Positions 53,719 to 64,000 of a stretch of DNA of 64,000 nucleotides are shown piece by piece (position 1 is the first letter of the stretch; each line of letters starts with the position of its first letter). Below the pieces are notes generated by a model. The model worked only from the letters and a program-made list of their open reading frames with translations. It was not told the origin of the DNA and searched no databases. Made by a program: the position numbers and the translations under genes. Origin of the DNA: Calycina herbarum (taxonomy: Eukaryota > Ascomycota > Leotiomycetes > Helotiales > Pezizellaceae); NCBI GenBank assembly GCA_001414485.1, contig LLEY01000227.1, positions 1-64,000 of the forward strand, written 5' to 3'.

Positions 53719-56245
53719 ATGATGCGCAATCACTTGAAAAGACGACATGATGCAAGAGACGTTTCGACAGGCAGTGCGTTTTATAGTCCTATGTTGTTTT
53801 TAGCGAGTCTTGACTAATCAAACCTAGGTGAGCTCCAGATTGCACGTTTGAGATCTGAAGGAGGTGAATCTGAAGGAGGTGAATCTGGAGGAGATGAATC
53901 TGAAGGAGATGGACCTGAACGACGTGAATCTAGAGAAGTCGAACCTGGAGGAGAACTTATCAAAGTTGGCAGCAAGGCGCCACAATTAATGGGCTGCTAC
54001 AAGAACGCACAAATTATCTGGCGCTGTTCTTTTTGCCCTAATTACAGGGGTACACACCAACATATCGCAGAGCACATTGCCAGACACCATGGCAACGTTC
54101 GGAATTATGCATGCGGAACATGCGAGCAACAGCCCGCTCCAACAAATAAAGTCCCAATGATAAACGCTGGCAGGTATTTCACCCACGGCAACTTAAATCA
54201 GCACCTTCTCAAAAACTCTAATCATATATCGAATGTGGAATATGAAGATGTAAAATTGACGAAAGTGGCCAAGATAACTTGTCTTTCCGCATCCTGTTAC
54301 TTTGAAACTTCAACTGTGAGTTGACTTCATGTTGTATACTAAAATTAACCATTTGCAGACAAAAGAATATTTGAACCACTGCCAGGAGGTTCACTGGGGC
54401 ATAACATACGGCTGCTTGGATTGCAAGGATTGCAGGACGAGGTATACTATGGTTTCTCAGACGTGAATCTCAAAATCTAACATGCTTATTTAGTTTTCCC
54501 AAAGCAGGAATACTGAAAACCCATTTAAAGGCCCACAAAGTTGTGTGGAGGTGTATTTTCGTAGGGTGCGAGGCACAGTTGACGCCGGGTAGAATCCTCG
54601 CTCATGTTGGAACCCATCTACCTCAAATCTTCAGGTGCAAAGGCTGCCCCACTAGCTATAATTCTACCAGAGGGATAAGAATTCACGCCAAAGAAGAAGA
54701 TCATCTCCCAGACAACACTTGCGTTGACTGTGGTATAGAGTTCTCACTAGATATACTTGTTCGACATTACCTAGGTGTACACCACCCACCTTGGCATCTT
54801 CGTTGCAAAATATGCAAAGATATGTAAGTTTTGAAGCATCATATTAAAAGTGCTTTGCTAATAACAGAAAGCTTTTTTTTCGAGAATGAAAGGGATGACC
54901 ACTTGTGTTGGTACAACAAGGACAAACCGTCATGGAAAATATATATTGCGGTTGCTTTCTACAAAAATTCCTTCCAACCTTTGACAGTACAACAAATTCT
55001 CGAATACTTTCCAAATCTTTCCTCGGACCGGAACTCCGAAAAGCTCATGCAATTTCTCATGCATTATAATCAGATTTCGAAAGTAACCAATGCACTTAGA
55101 CAAGGGCAACAGCTTTGGCGCGTTCCAACGGACATGCATTCAATCATTGAGACAGAAGCAAAGAAGGCTCTTTGGGAACACCTAGATCCTAAGGATAACA
55201 CAACAAAGAGTTTGGTGATTCAAGGTCACCAGTCAGGTTCCAAGAGAGTGCGACGGAATCCTGCCAATAGTAATTTATCTCCCTTATGACATGAGGTCTA
55301 TATTCTAATATTTTATCAGATGTTGACGATTCACAAGCCAACTGCACAAGTAACTATCATGGCTCAGATAAGTCATATGAAGACAATGACGAAGAGTCAC
55401 AGGGAAAAAATGCCAACAGTTCACAAGTCAAGAGCACGAATAAAGACACCGACAACAATCCACCTGAGACAGAAACCCCCAGGGCTCTCAACTTATCTGC
55501 AAGCCCACGCACAAGTAACTACGAGTCGCAGGAAGAAAATGACGACGATTCACAAACCGAGATCAAGAATGAAGACAACGATGGTGATTCAGAAGCTGAG
55601 AGTATAAATCAAGATAATGACAACGATCCACAAGTCGAGAGCACGAACTATTATGGCTCAGAGGAATTACATGAAGACGATGACAACGAGTTACAGGAAG
55701 CATATGACCATGATTCACAAGCCGAGAGCATGAATGAAGACACCGACAACAATCCACCTGAAACAGTACCCCCCAAGGCTCTCAACTCATCTGCAAGCCC
55801 ACGCACCCTTTCAATGCCAACTACAACAACTCTAGGCCTATCCATCACCTCGGCTCGTGAAGCAGATCCAGCGACACGAGCGTCAACCACAGTTCCGTTC
55901 TTGACCAAATATCGCATAGGAAAGCAACATTCTCGTAAAGAACTCTGGGAAGTTTTTTTCAGTGAATTATCATTTGCAAAGGTTATTGAACACCTTTCAG
56001 AAGTCACCACAAGGCCTGTGATTGGAATAACAGCGAGACTCGTAGAATTTGGAGAAACCACCGACTACCCAGTCCAAAAAAATGCGGCCCATACATGGCC
56101 CACGGTTCAAAAGATGATAAGGGTGCAAATTAAAAAAGACCCAGAGTCAATAGAATTCATGAGCATAGAGTTAGAGCCAATACACGAAAAAGACCAACTT
56201 GAAGTTAGTCGCAGGGCTGCAGACCAACGACAAAAGTGTATGTAA
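53719..56245 (+). CDS. Multi-C2H2 zinc-finger protein with acidic repeated region
   Basis: Exons 53719-53773, 53828-54315, 54359-54441, 54494-54823, 54872-55269 and 55320-56245 give 759 codons with phases matching at every junction. The N-terminus has repeated SEGGE units. Zinc-finger-like modules follow: WRCSFCPN-x-HIAEHIARHH, YACGTCEQ...HLLKNSNH, KITCLSASC...HCQEVH, CKDCRTSFPKAGILKTHLKAH, WRCIFVGCEAQ...HVGTH, FRCKGCPTSYN...HAKEEDH, NTCVDCGIEF...HYLGVHH, and LRCKICKD. Then comes a helical domain (QQILEYFPNLSSDRNSEKL), an acidic Asn/Asp/Glu-rich part with two copies of a DTDNNPPET...ALN-SASPRT unit, and a folded C-terminus (KELWEVFFSELSFAKVIEHL). Probably a nuclear protein. The terminal Met-stop coincides with a GTATGT donor-like site (56238), so a further exon beyond the LINE is possible. 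Confidence 0.75.
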
Positions 56246-56408
56246 AAGGAAGGCTGCATTGTTGTAAGACACGGGTAAGTGTTTAATTCTGATGAAGTAA
56301 TCGAGAACTAACCGAGAACAAGGAGTAGAGACATACTACATAAAACTCGCATTCGCTGCTCTGTATGTTCGTCGTATTCACGTCTTTGCGTACAATAACC
56401 CGCCTTGA
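56246..56408. other. 3' flank of the C2H2 gene up to the LINE target site
   Basis: Normal-composition host DNA. It ends in TAACCCGCCTTGA (56396-56408), which recurs at 62253-62265. Confidence 0.6.
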
Positions 56409-57952
56409 CATCATCACCTTTTTTCGTAGATCGAATTTTTTGTTCTAAATCACTCGCTCTCATCTACTCGCACTTAATAAGCCGATTTCCTTCTATGGAG
56501 ACCTCCCTTAGAAGGCCTCCGGCCTCACCTACGCCTCTGAGAAGAGACCTAGGAAAAGGGGGAGGGTGCCCGATCCCCCCCCTTCCGAATATACAACAGC
56601 ACTTTGTCTTAGCAACTTCTAAAGCTCTTGAGCGTAGTACTATAGGCTAAACCTTCTTCGGAGGAACTATAGAAGCTGTAGATCACCACCTAAGCACTGC
56701 TCTTGACAAAGCCCCTCCTGACCTTCTTCTCTACCTCCGAGCCTTTTGTACTTAAGTTACTGATATTAGCCTACTATTCTACTAAGCATATACCTTAGGA
56801 ACACCCCCCCTACTACTCTTGATCTTAGAAACCTCCTCTATTATACATAGAGGGGGCCCTACGCCATCTACGACTCCTCCCCCCCCTCTAGGCTCGGCTG
56901 AAAATTTTTTATATACATAGACTACAAAAGGTGCCTTAGCGCCTGAAAGTATACTAGTAATAATACTCTACTCTTTCCCTCTCTCTACTAGTACTTCAAA
57001 GCTATAGAAGGACAAGAACAAGGGTTCTTTAGCTAAACTAGACCTTAGAGTCTTTATCCGACTATCTCCTAATTCCCTGGAAAAGAAATATTCTACTCTA
57101 GCTATCTTTCTTACTCTTTGTAATCTAAAGATAGGCTGTAAAGAGCTTATATAAGAGGTCCTCTTAGTTAGCTCTAGTTTCGCTATTATACTAAAGAACG
57201 AGGCTACCCTAGAAGCCCTGTTATTAATAAAGAAGGCATTTATATAGACGCTATTCTCTATAGCTAAGATTAAGACCTTATAAAACTAGGTAGTATACTG
57301 CTTGTTAAAGATACCTCGAAGTATCGAAGCTGTTAAGATTAATAAAAAAGGAGCAATTATATCGACCCTCGTCCCTACTACTTCTAAAGTAGTAGCTATA
57401 GTAATTAAGGAACGAATCGGAATAGCCCTTATAAAGGTTAATATAATAAGGATCTCGCTATTAGATAAGCTGTTCTACACCTCCTAGACTGTCTTCTTTA
57501 AAGAGGAAGAAGCCTAGGACAGCTATACTATCCTAGATATAACATCTCTTCTTAGTAGAAGCGTCTTCTTTAAACCTCTTCCTAAGGTTTCTATAATTAT
57601 ATAGTGCTCTAAGTGCTGGGGGTGGTATAACTAAAGGAACTGTAGAAAGAACTAACGGTGCTGTCTATGTAGTACTACTTAATACTTTAAAGACTTTCAC
57701 TCTACGTGTTTAAGACATATATAGTGTAAGCTAAAGTGCTTATATTATAGTAGACCTTACGCCTTAGACGACCTAGGGTACTAGCTTAGACTAAGGAACT
57801 TAGGGACACGCCTCTTAACCGAGAATAAGAGAACTATTTAGCAAGTATATAATGAAATACAGATAAAAAGAGAGGAAGACTCCCCTTGTAGTAGCCGAGA
57901 CGCAGAAGCTCTAGCTACCCTATAAGCTAGAGTAGACAGCTCTTCTAACTTA

Positions 57953-58075
57953 GCTACCTCGCCTACTTCGCCTGCCTTACCTACCTCGCCTACCTCACCT
58001 TCCTCGCCCCTCTCGCCCCTCCTGCCTACCTCGTCTACCTTGCCTACCTCGCCTACCTCGCCTATCTTACTATCT
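57953..58075 (+). repeat. CCTACCTCG-type minisatellite in LINE ORF1
   Basis: Degenerate tandem 9-mers of CCTACCTCG type (also CCTACTTCG, CCCCTCTCG) over about 120 bp, encoding alternating Pro/Thr/Ser, probably a disordered linker of the ORF1 protein. Confidence 0.7.
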
Positions 58076-59689
58076 TAAGAAGATAATTTTAACACTTCTA
58101 TAGACACTTCTATAGAAGAGGCTCCCGACGACCTCTCTATTCGAAGAACCTGAGGAAATACTATCATAGTTTCTCTATAAGTAGATAAGAGCTTGCTAAA
58201 AACCACTGCCTCTAAGTTCTATAGATTAACGTTTATAAGTCTAGCGAGTACTAGGAGCTGGTTCTCTAACTAGCTTACTCTAGACGAGTCGACATAGTCC
58301 TTATCTAGGAACTATATATGTACTAGAGAGAGATTAGCTGTTAGATTATAAGACGTTATCTAAATTACACCTGTTTCACACCTATATATAACTAGAACGA
58401 TAACCCTTCTAGAGTGCTTATATTTATACGAAAAGGAGTAGGGATTCTCTTAAGTTAATAAACACCGATTATACTCTTGCTTAAATGCCGAGACCTTGTT
58501 TATATCGAGATTACGCTCTTCTAAGGCCTCCTATTATATATCCTTAACGTATATAACGCCCCTCTAGACGCTAAGGGCGCTAGAGAGGCTATTAACCTCA
58601 TCCTTTACTTATAATATATTACTATAACGAATACCCTTATAGCCGGCGACTTAAACCTAAAGAGCTAGCTCTAGTAACCGGATTTCCTTAGGCAGGAAAG
58701 TATATAAGCCCCCTCGCTTATTAACTAGATAGAGGATAGAGGGCTACAACTCTCTACCCCTTCTAGGACGTAAACGTATAACCTTAGCAATACCCTCGAC
58801 CTTACCTTTTACTCGAGCAACCTCTACTAAAGAGGGACGTTTACTAAGATAGACCTTACCTTTAAGTATAGCTCTGACCACCTCCTACTTCTTACCTAGC
58901 TTCTGTGTATAGGAAACCTAATAGAGAAGGATCCGCCTCTGAAACTTAGCACTCTTAACGTTAAAACCTTCGAGACTACCCTCTAAAGTAAGCTCGAAAC
59001 GCAATAGCTATACGAACTTATGTAATAACTAAACACGGAATCGCTAGAGGCTCTAGTAGGATTTATTACTAAGAGTGTATATAGCGTGTACCTCTGTAGT
59101 ACTAAGCGAGGTCTTAGATATAGATTTAGATACCCCTAGTAGAATAAGGAATACTAGACAGCGGCTACTGAGGTAAGGTAGATATAAAGGCTTAATACGA
59201 GCCCTTGAGCCTTGAAGTCTCTTTATAGGAGTCTAAGACAGGAAATCCAGAAGGTAAAGAGAGAACACTTCTGTAACCTAATCGACAAGGCTACGAAGAG
59301 CAAAGACGTCTTTAAGATTTATAAGTGGCACTAGAGTACTAGAATATATAAGTCTCCCCTCTTAAGAAACTTAGTAGGTTAGCTAGGCTTTACTATTTAG
59401 GAGAAGCAGAAGATCCTTGTATAGGAGCTGCTTATAAACAAGGCCGAAGTCGGGGATATACTATTTAATACCCTAACCACTTCTACTCAGGCCCTTCTAT
59501 AAGCAGACCTTACTTTACGCGAGGTCGAGGAATCGATCCTCGGCAAAGCTTCAACCGCACTAGGAGAAGACGAGCTAGTAACAGGGGTCCTTAAAGTGGC
59601 CTAGCTACAGATCTTGAACCTTGTCTTCCTACTATTTAGAGGCTGTATAGAGATAGGCTTCTACCTAAAGATCTTCTGATCTGCCGTCG

Positions 59690-60650
59690 TTGCTATTATC
59701 CTAAAACCTAATAAGAAAGACAAGTCCTCCTCTTAAGCATACTAGCTAATTACTCTACTCTCGGTCCTTAGAAAAGGGTTTAAAAGGCTCCTCGCTAAGC
59801 AAGTCTCTTAGATAGCTATTAAGCACTCTATTCTAGGGCAGAACCAGTTCGGGGCTCTTCCGCTAAGAGCTGCTATAGACCTTACTACCTGTCTTACCTT
59901 CGATATTAAGTCAGCTCTTACAGATAAGCAGGAAGCCTCCCTTCTTATACTCGATATTAAGGGCGCCTTTAACGTAGTACTCCCTAGCCGCCTAATTAAA
60001 AGGTTAAGAGAGTAAGGATAGCTATATTGCTTCGTAGCTAAGGTCTCCTCTTTCTTAACTAATAGATTAGTAAAAGTAAAGCTTAATAGAGAAGTAGACG
60101 ACGCTACTCTGCTTTAGTATAGCCTTCTATAAGGCTTGCCTATCTTACTAATCCTCTTTATACTCTATATCCAGCCCCTCTTTAGATTAGGAGTTAGCTC
60201 TCTTCTAGTAGTACAGAGATTCGGCTACGCTGACGATATTAGATTACTTGCTTTTAGGCCTTTAAAGGCAGGGAATATCAAGGACCTGGCAAAGCAGGTA
60301 GCAAGCGTACTTAAGTAGGGCACAGACGAGGGTATTACCTTTAATACTAAAAAATTAGAACTTATCTACTTCTCTTATAAAAGGAAACAAAGAGGGAGAG
60401 GCATCTGCCCCCCCCCTACTATTATAGTTAAAGGAAAGATAATAGAGCCTATATAGAAACTCCGGTGGCTTAGTATCTTCTTCGACCCCTGCCTCACCTT
60501 TTATAGTCATGTTAAAAGAATAGCTAGCAAGGCTATACTTATAGCTAATACTCTTAAAAGAATAATAAACATAGTAAGAGGATCCCTCTCGTATCTGCTG
60601 AAATAAGTAGTTACTACTTATATCCTCTCGATTGCCTATTTTAGGCATAA
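59690..60650 (+). pseudogene. LINE reverse transcriptase remnant
   Basis: RT blocks appear in one frame with interspersed stops: VAIILKPNKKDKSS, TLLSVLRKGFKRLLAKQ, HSILGQNQFGALPLRA, ILDIKGAFNVVLPSRL, then the intact active-site FGYADDIRLLAF at about 60220 and LRWLSIFFDPCLTF. Unlike the gypsy element, the catalytic DD pair is unmutated. Confidence 0.85.
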
Positions 60651-62265
60651 GACCTGGTACCCTAGTTATATAAAAACAGGCTAAGCAGGTACTATAAATA
60701 ACCGGATCGGCCGCTACCTAACTCTCCTAGATAGAGTAGTTACAAAGTATACTAGGATCATCCTCCTAGTCTATAAAACCACTCCTACCTTAGTACTCCT
60801 TATAGAATCTAGCCTCCTATCCGCTGAAATTGCTCTTATAGTAAAAAGCGGAGCTTTTAAAGCTAGAACTCGACAACTCGACTCGGCACACCTGCTTAAG
60901 CGATGTATAAATAACCCTTACTCAAAGGCTAGGCTTATTTACCGCTCTTCTAAACCTCTCCCTCCTTTAGAAGAAGTCGATCTAATTTAAGACCCTCTGT
61001 AGAGTAGAGAGTTCAACCGCTAAGCCCGCCTTCTCGAGGTAGCCGGCCTGAGCCCTAGTAGTAATAAAGACTCTTACAAAGCCGAATTCCTTGAATTCCT
61101 TACCTCTATTCCACTTACAGACCTAGTTATATTTACCGACGGCTCTTGCTTAGATAATAAAAACACAGGAGGAGGTATATACCTTATAAGAGAAGAGGTT
61201 GTTTTAAATATAAAGCTCTTCTCTTTTAATAAAACCTTAGAAATATATGATACAGAAGCGAGAGCCGCCTTATATAGTCTTAAGCTTACCCTCGTATCCC
61301 CTTTTTAGTCCTCGGCTATAAAGTACTAGATTTACCTTAATAACCTCGAGGCTATACTACAGCTAACTCACCGATCCTACAACACCTCGTAAGAAACCTT
61401 TAATAAGGTATTCGACTTTACTTAGCTATACCTAAGGAAGATCTAGACACAGTAGTGCCCTAGTTATATAGGAATTCGAGGGAATGAAATTACCGACAAA
61501 GCTGCAGGGAAAGCGGCTCGAACACCCCCCCCTAGCCCTTCTTTACTCTATACTACTACACTTAAGAGAGAAGTTAAAAAGACAGGGGTCAAGCTCGCAA
61601 ACAAGCTTTAGTAGACAATACTCCCAGATATCTATAAGAGGCTAGGTCTTACTTCCTAGCTCTCGAAACCTAGAACTCTCTAGCTACTAAGAGAGGTCCT
61701 AGCTCGGCTTATTATAGCTTATACTAGTTATAGAGACTTTATAGTATACCACCTTCGATTCCACTACCTTAACACGTTACTAGAATCTAGGAATTACAAA
61801 TATAAAAAGGCTAAAGCATAATTCCACCTACTCTTCTATAAGCTTACAAAGAACAAAGAGCTAAGGCTATTAGCTAAGGCAGAGGGAAATCCTCAACTCC
61901 TGTTCAGACCTGGTTATAAGGAGCTTTTTAACAAGGTCTATTCTAAGACCAAGTTCTTTACAAAGATCTATCTCTTAAGATAGTTAAAACTCTCTTCTCC
62001 TTTCTTTTTCTACATTTTTATATATATCTTCTTTATCTTTCTCTAATTCTATAAACTAGTTAAGGATAAGGGCTGTTCCGAAAGTGGAGCTTCTCTTTAA
62101 ACTATCTCTTATAAATTAGCTCACTCGTTTACACCCCCTATAGCCTAGGGCACCCCTCTAGCGTTATTTGCCCTCTTTTGGGACTTTTTAGGACCTAGAC
62201 CACGCGATCTAGACTCCGCCTGACGTTAAATAGAAATAAATAAATAAATAAATAACCCGCCTTGA

Positions 62266-62928
62266 GATATCGACGGCTGTTCGAAAACGAAGGTTAACAT
62301 CCCAGCTTGGAAGGGAATGCCGCAAACGTACGAAAAAGGAGAGGACCAAAACTCTAGTAGTGAAGGAGTAAACATTGAACAAGGGAACGTAAAATCCAAA
62401 AGGATATAAGGCAGGAACGACAACTCACGTACGTTAAAAAGAAGTCGACTGCTCCTGCGAGGCAGCTACTGAACCTGGAGCTCGGTGTAAGAAATGTGGT
62501 TATAATCGATGTGCCGTATATTATCTGTAGTTAATAGAGAAAGGAGAAAGGTAGATACTTGTTATGTCGAATTTGAATATTATAGAGAAAGGATGGAATA
62601 CTTTGGGGTTAGTCAGTGGTATGAACTGAATGGACTGATAGATTAGTGTCCTCAAATAATGCCTTAATTCATATAGACGTGGCCTCTAACCTAGACCTCC
62701 GGCGTTTCTTTGTATTCTTAGACGTCTCTTAACGAGGCTTCAACTTAGTACTGTAATATACCTGCAATGTTCTCTAACGTTATTTCCTCAGGGTCTACAG
62801 CTGACCGGGCTGTTTTTGTATAGGGCACGTGATCAAAATAAGTGACGCGGGCCAGCTGTAGAACCATTTTCTACATCTGACCTAGATTTCTTAAACTTAG
62901 GAAAGAACGCGTCCCCAGGCCCGCTACG
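62266..62928. other. Host flank right of the LINE, possible displaced exon
   Basis: After TTAACATCCCAG at about 62309 the frame SWKGMPQTYEKGEDQNSSSE stays open to a TAA near 62408. It would join in phase with the GTATGT donor at 56238 of the C2H2 gene. Near 62449 a C-x-C...C-x2-C-x4-C string (CSCEAATEPGARCKKCGYN) is open but cannot be linked. From about 62640 onward composition shifts toward the next repeat-associated gene. Confidence 0.35.
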
Positions 62929-64000
62929 ATGCCTGAACTGGACCGCCAGGTGCTACTGCCAGTGCCACTTGTACTTAAGCTATAGATCGTATTTAATAAC
63001 GCTTTTGAGGTATTATTATATATGCGCCTAGAGTGTCAACGCGTAGTCTCGCCTAGCGTGCTTAGTTAGCATTTACAACGAAAATATAAGGCTAATATCT
63101 AGCTACGACGAGAGGTTAATAGTTATATTAAGTAGTTTCTTCAGAGATATACTGATTACGACTTCTAGATAGTGCCACTGTTACTAGGAGGAGGGCTGCT
63201 ACTGCTAATTCTCCTAGTTCTTAATAGATTTCAGTATCTTAACTGCTGCTTTAAAATATAGAATCGGTCAAATATACGAAAGTACGCTAGCAAAGAACAT
63301 AACCAGAAGGGTGCTAAGGACGAGGATATATATAGGAAGGTCTAGCTATAGACGTGGTTTAAAGAGAGGAGGGCGCGGTACTAGGTAGTAGACGCGTTAG
63401 GAGAGTTATATAATATCAACAGTAGCTAGAGCGGTGGTAGTGGTAGTAATAATAAGGATAGCAGGGACGTAGAGGCTGTGATTAAGGCTGAAATTAAGGA
63501 GTGGATAAAGAAGGAAGAGAAAGAGTATAAAGCGAGCACTATAGCGACCGAAATCGATCCGTGGCTATAGTATACTAGCTAGGAGGAGGTGCTAGCTGGT
63601 TTAATATACGACTTAGTTACGACCGCTGGATTTATAGCCACTGCTACTACTACTAAGCTAGAACTAGAACGCGTCTGCTAGAGCTAGGAGCGGATTCTAC
63701 AGCGGAGTCTAGGCACGCTTGCTGCTGTTAGCTAGTATAAGGATATTCTTAAGTAGTAGGCGTCGCCTAAGAACGAGGCAGTAAGCTAGCGGCTGTTTGA
63801 ACTACCCTAGAACTATAGGAAAACCGTTCCCTGGTATAGCTAGACGTTTGCTCGATTACTCTACTACGTTATACGAGCTGCCCTCGAACTAGGCGAAGAG
63901 AGCGAGACAGGGGCGACGTTTTCGGAATTGTAGTTACGATATATTAAGGAGGTAAAAGAGGCGGTGGCTACGGTCGAGATAGTAGTAGTAGTAGACGATA
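62929..64000 (+). pseudogene. Zinc-finger family protein (DUF3505-like), RIP-mutated, 3' end outside window
   Basis: One uninterrupted frame from ATG 62929 (MPELDRQVLLPVPL) to the window edge holds about 20 stop codons and no frameshift. Family-like text: LRLE-like YMRLECQRVVSPS, HLQRKYKANI, EVNSYIK, a C2H2 remnant near 63234-63300 (QYLNCCFKI...RSNIRKYASKEHNQK, first Cys mutated to Tyr), VEAVIKAEIKEWIKKEEKE, SPKNEAVS and FARLLYYVIRAALELGEESE. I associate this wording with DUF3505, seen beside repeat-linked RecQ-type helicases in fungi. The helicase part, if any, would lie beyond 64000. Confidence 0.6.

Larger units (their letters stand above)
56409..62252 (+). mobile_element. Tad-type LINE, about 5.8 kb, RIP-mutated
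   Basis: Plus-strand non-LTR retrotransposon flanked by TAACCCGCCTTGA direct repeats, ending in repeated AAATAAATAAAT. ORF1 remnant carries Cys-rich text near 57610-57740 and a Thr/Ser/Pro-coding minisatellite. ORF2 remnant has an APE-type endonuclease (IAGDLNLKS near 58640, SSDHLLLL near 58880), reverse transcriptase (about 59690-60620: AAIDLTTCLTFDIKSAL, LLILDIKGAFNVV, FGYADDIRLLAF) and RNase H (about 61130-61510: LVIFTDGSCLDN, IRGNEITDKAAGKAA). Stops are almost all TAG/TAA at Trp/Gln positions. Confidence 0.9.

Noticed and set aside
55651..56061. 136-codon minus-strand frame
   Set aside because: Antisense of the repeated acidic region of the C2H2 gene, whose splice phases and motifs are consistent.
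1..64000. CRISPR arrays, rRNA or tRNA genes
   Set aside because: No regularly spaced short repeats and no tRNA T-loop/acceptor pattern or rRNA sequence was recognised by eye; a covariance-model scan would be decisive.

Overview
The window reads as nuclear DNA of a filamentous ascomycete (Pezizomycotina). The supporting signs are short introns of 50-70 nt with GT...CTAAC/CTGAC...AG signals, a Zn2Cys6 regulator, an eqolisin-type peptidase, a CYP52-like P450, a NACHT-WD40 fragment, Fot1/pogo and Tad-type transposons, and heavy C-to-T/G-to-A decay of repeats that looks like repeat-induced point mutation (RIP). Several small cysteine-rich and 7-TM proteins suggest Leotiomycetes, but that placement is only an impression.

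1-9 kb: two diverged tandem genes with an RNase H-like fold and repeated promoters (the second frameshifted), a secreted glutamic peptidase, a P450 pseudogene, and an unrecognised minus-strand gene whose first splice donor appears mutated. 9.0-24.96 kb: a nested stack of RIP-mutated elements. It holds three Fot1 copies, an old Ty3/gypsy fragment, a complete chromodomain gypsy element with two 435-bp LTRs sitting inside one Fot1 copy, a short TRIM-like element with inverted LTR ends, and a stray diverged LTR.

24.97-26.84 kb: a 59-bp hairpin followed by a decayed DUF3435 tyrosine-recombinase gene, the family of Starship captain proteins, reading rightwards into the gene-rich part. 26.9-45.4 kb: a sugar-handling neighbourhood. 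An intact MFS sugar transporter diverges from an intact Zn2Cys6 regulator. They are followed by an intact Gfo/Idh/MocA oxidoreductase, a GH3 beta-glucosidase with a PA14 insert and two frame lesions, a decayed second oxidoreductase, a two-half ferredoxin-fold protein with one lesion, and an intact third oxidoreductase. The simplest reading is a glycoside uptake/hydrolysis/oxidation cluster that is partly decaying, possibly once carried as Starship cargo.

45.4-56.3 kb: a foldback element, gene fragments (WD40 end of an NLR, Tc5-type transposase HTH, AAA+ lid), an intact seven-helix membrane protein, several small lineage-type genes including a 54-residue six-cysteine protein, and a 759-aa multi-C2H2 protein with an acidic repeated tail. 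56.4-62.25 kb: one Tad-like LINE with a clear 10-13 bp target duplication, apparently inserted in or just after the 3' end of the C2H2 gene. 62.9-64.0 kb: a zinc-finger family gene (DUF3505-like) in one continuous frame broken only by TAG codons, running off the window.
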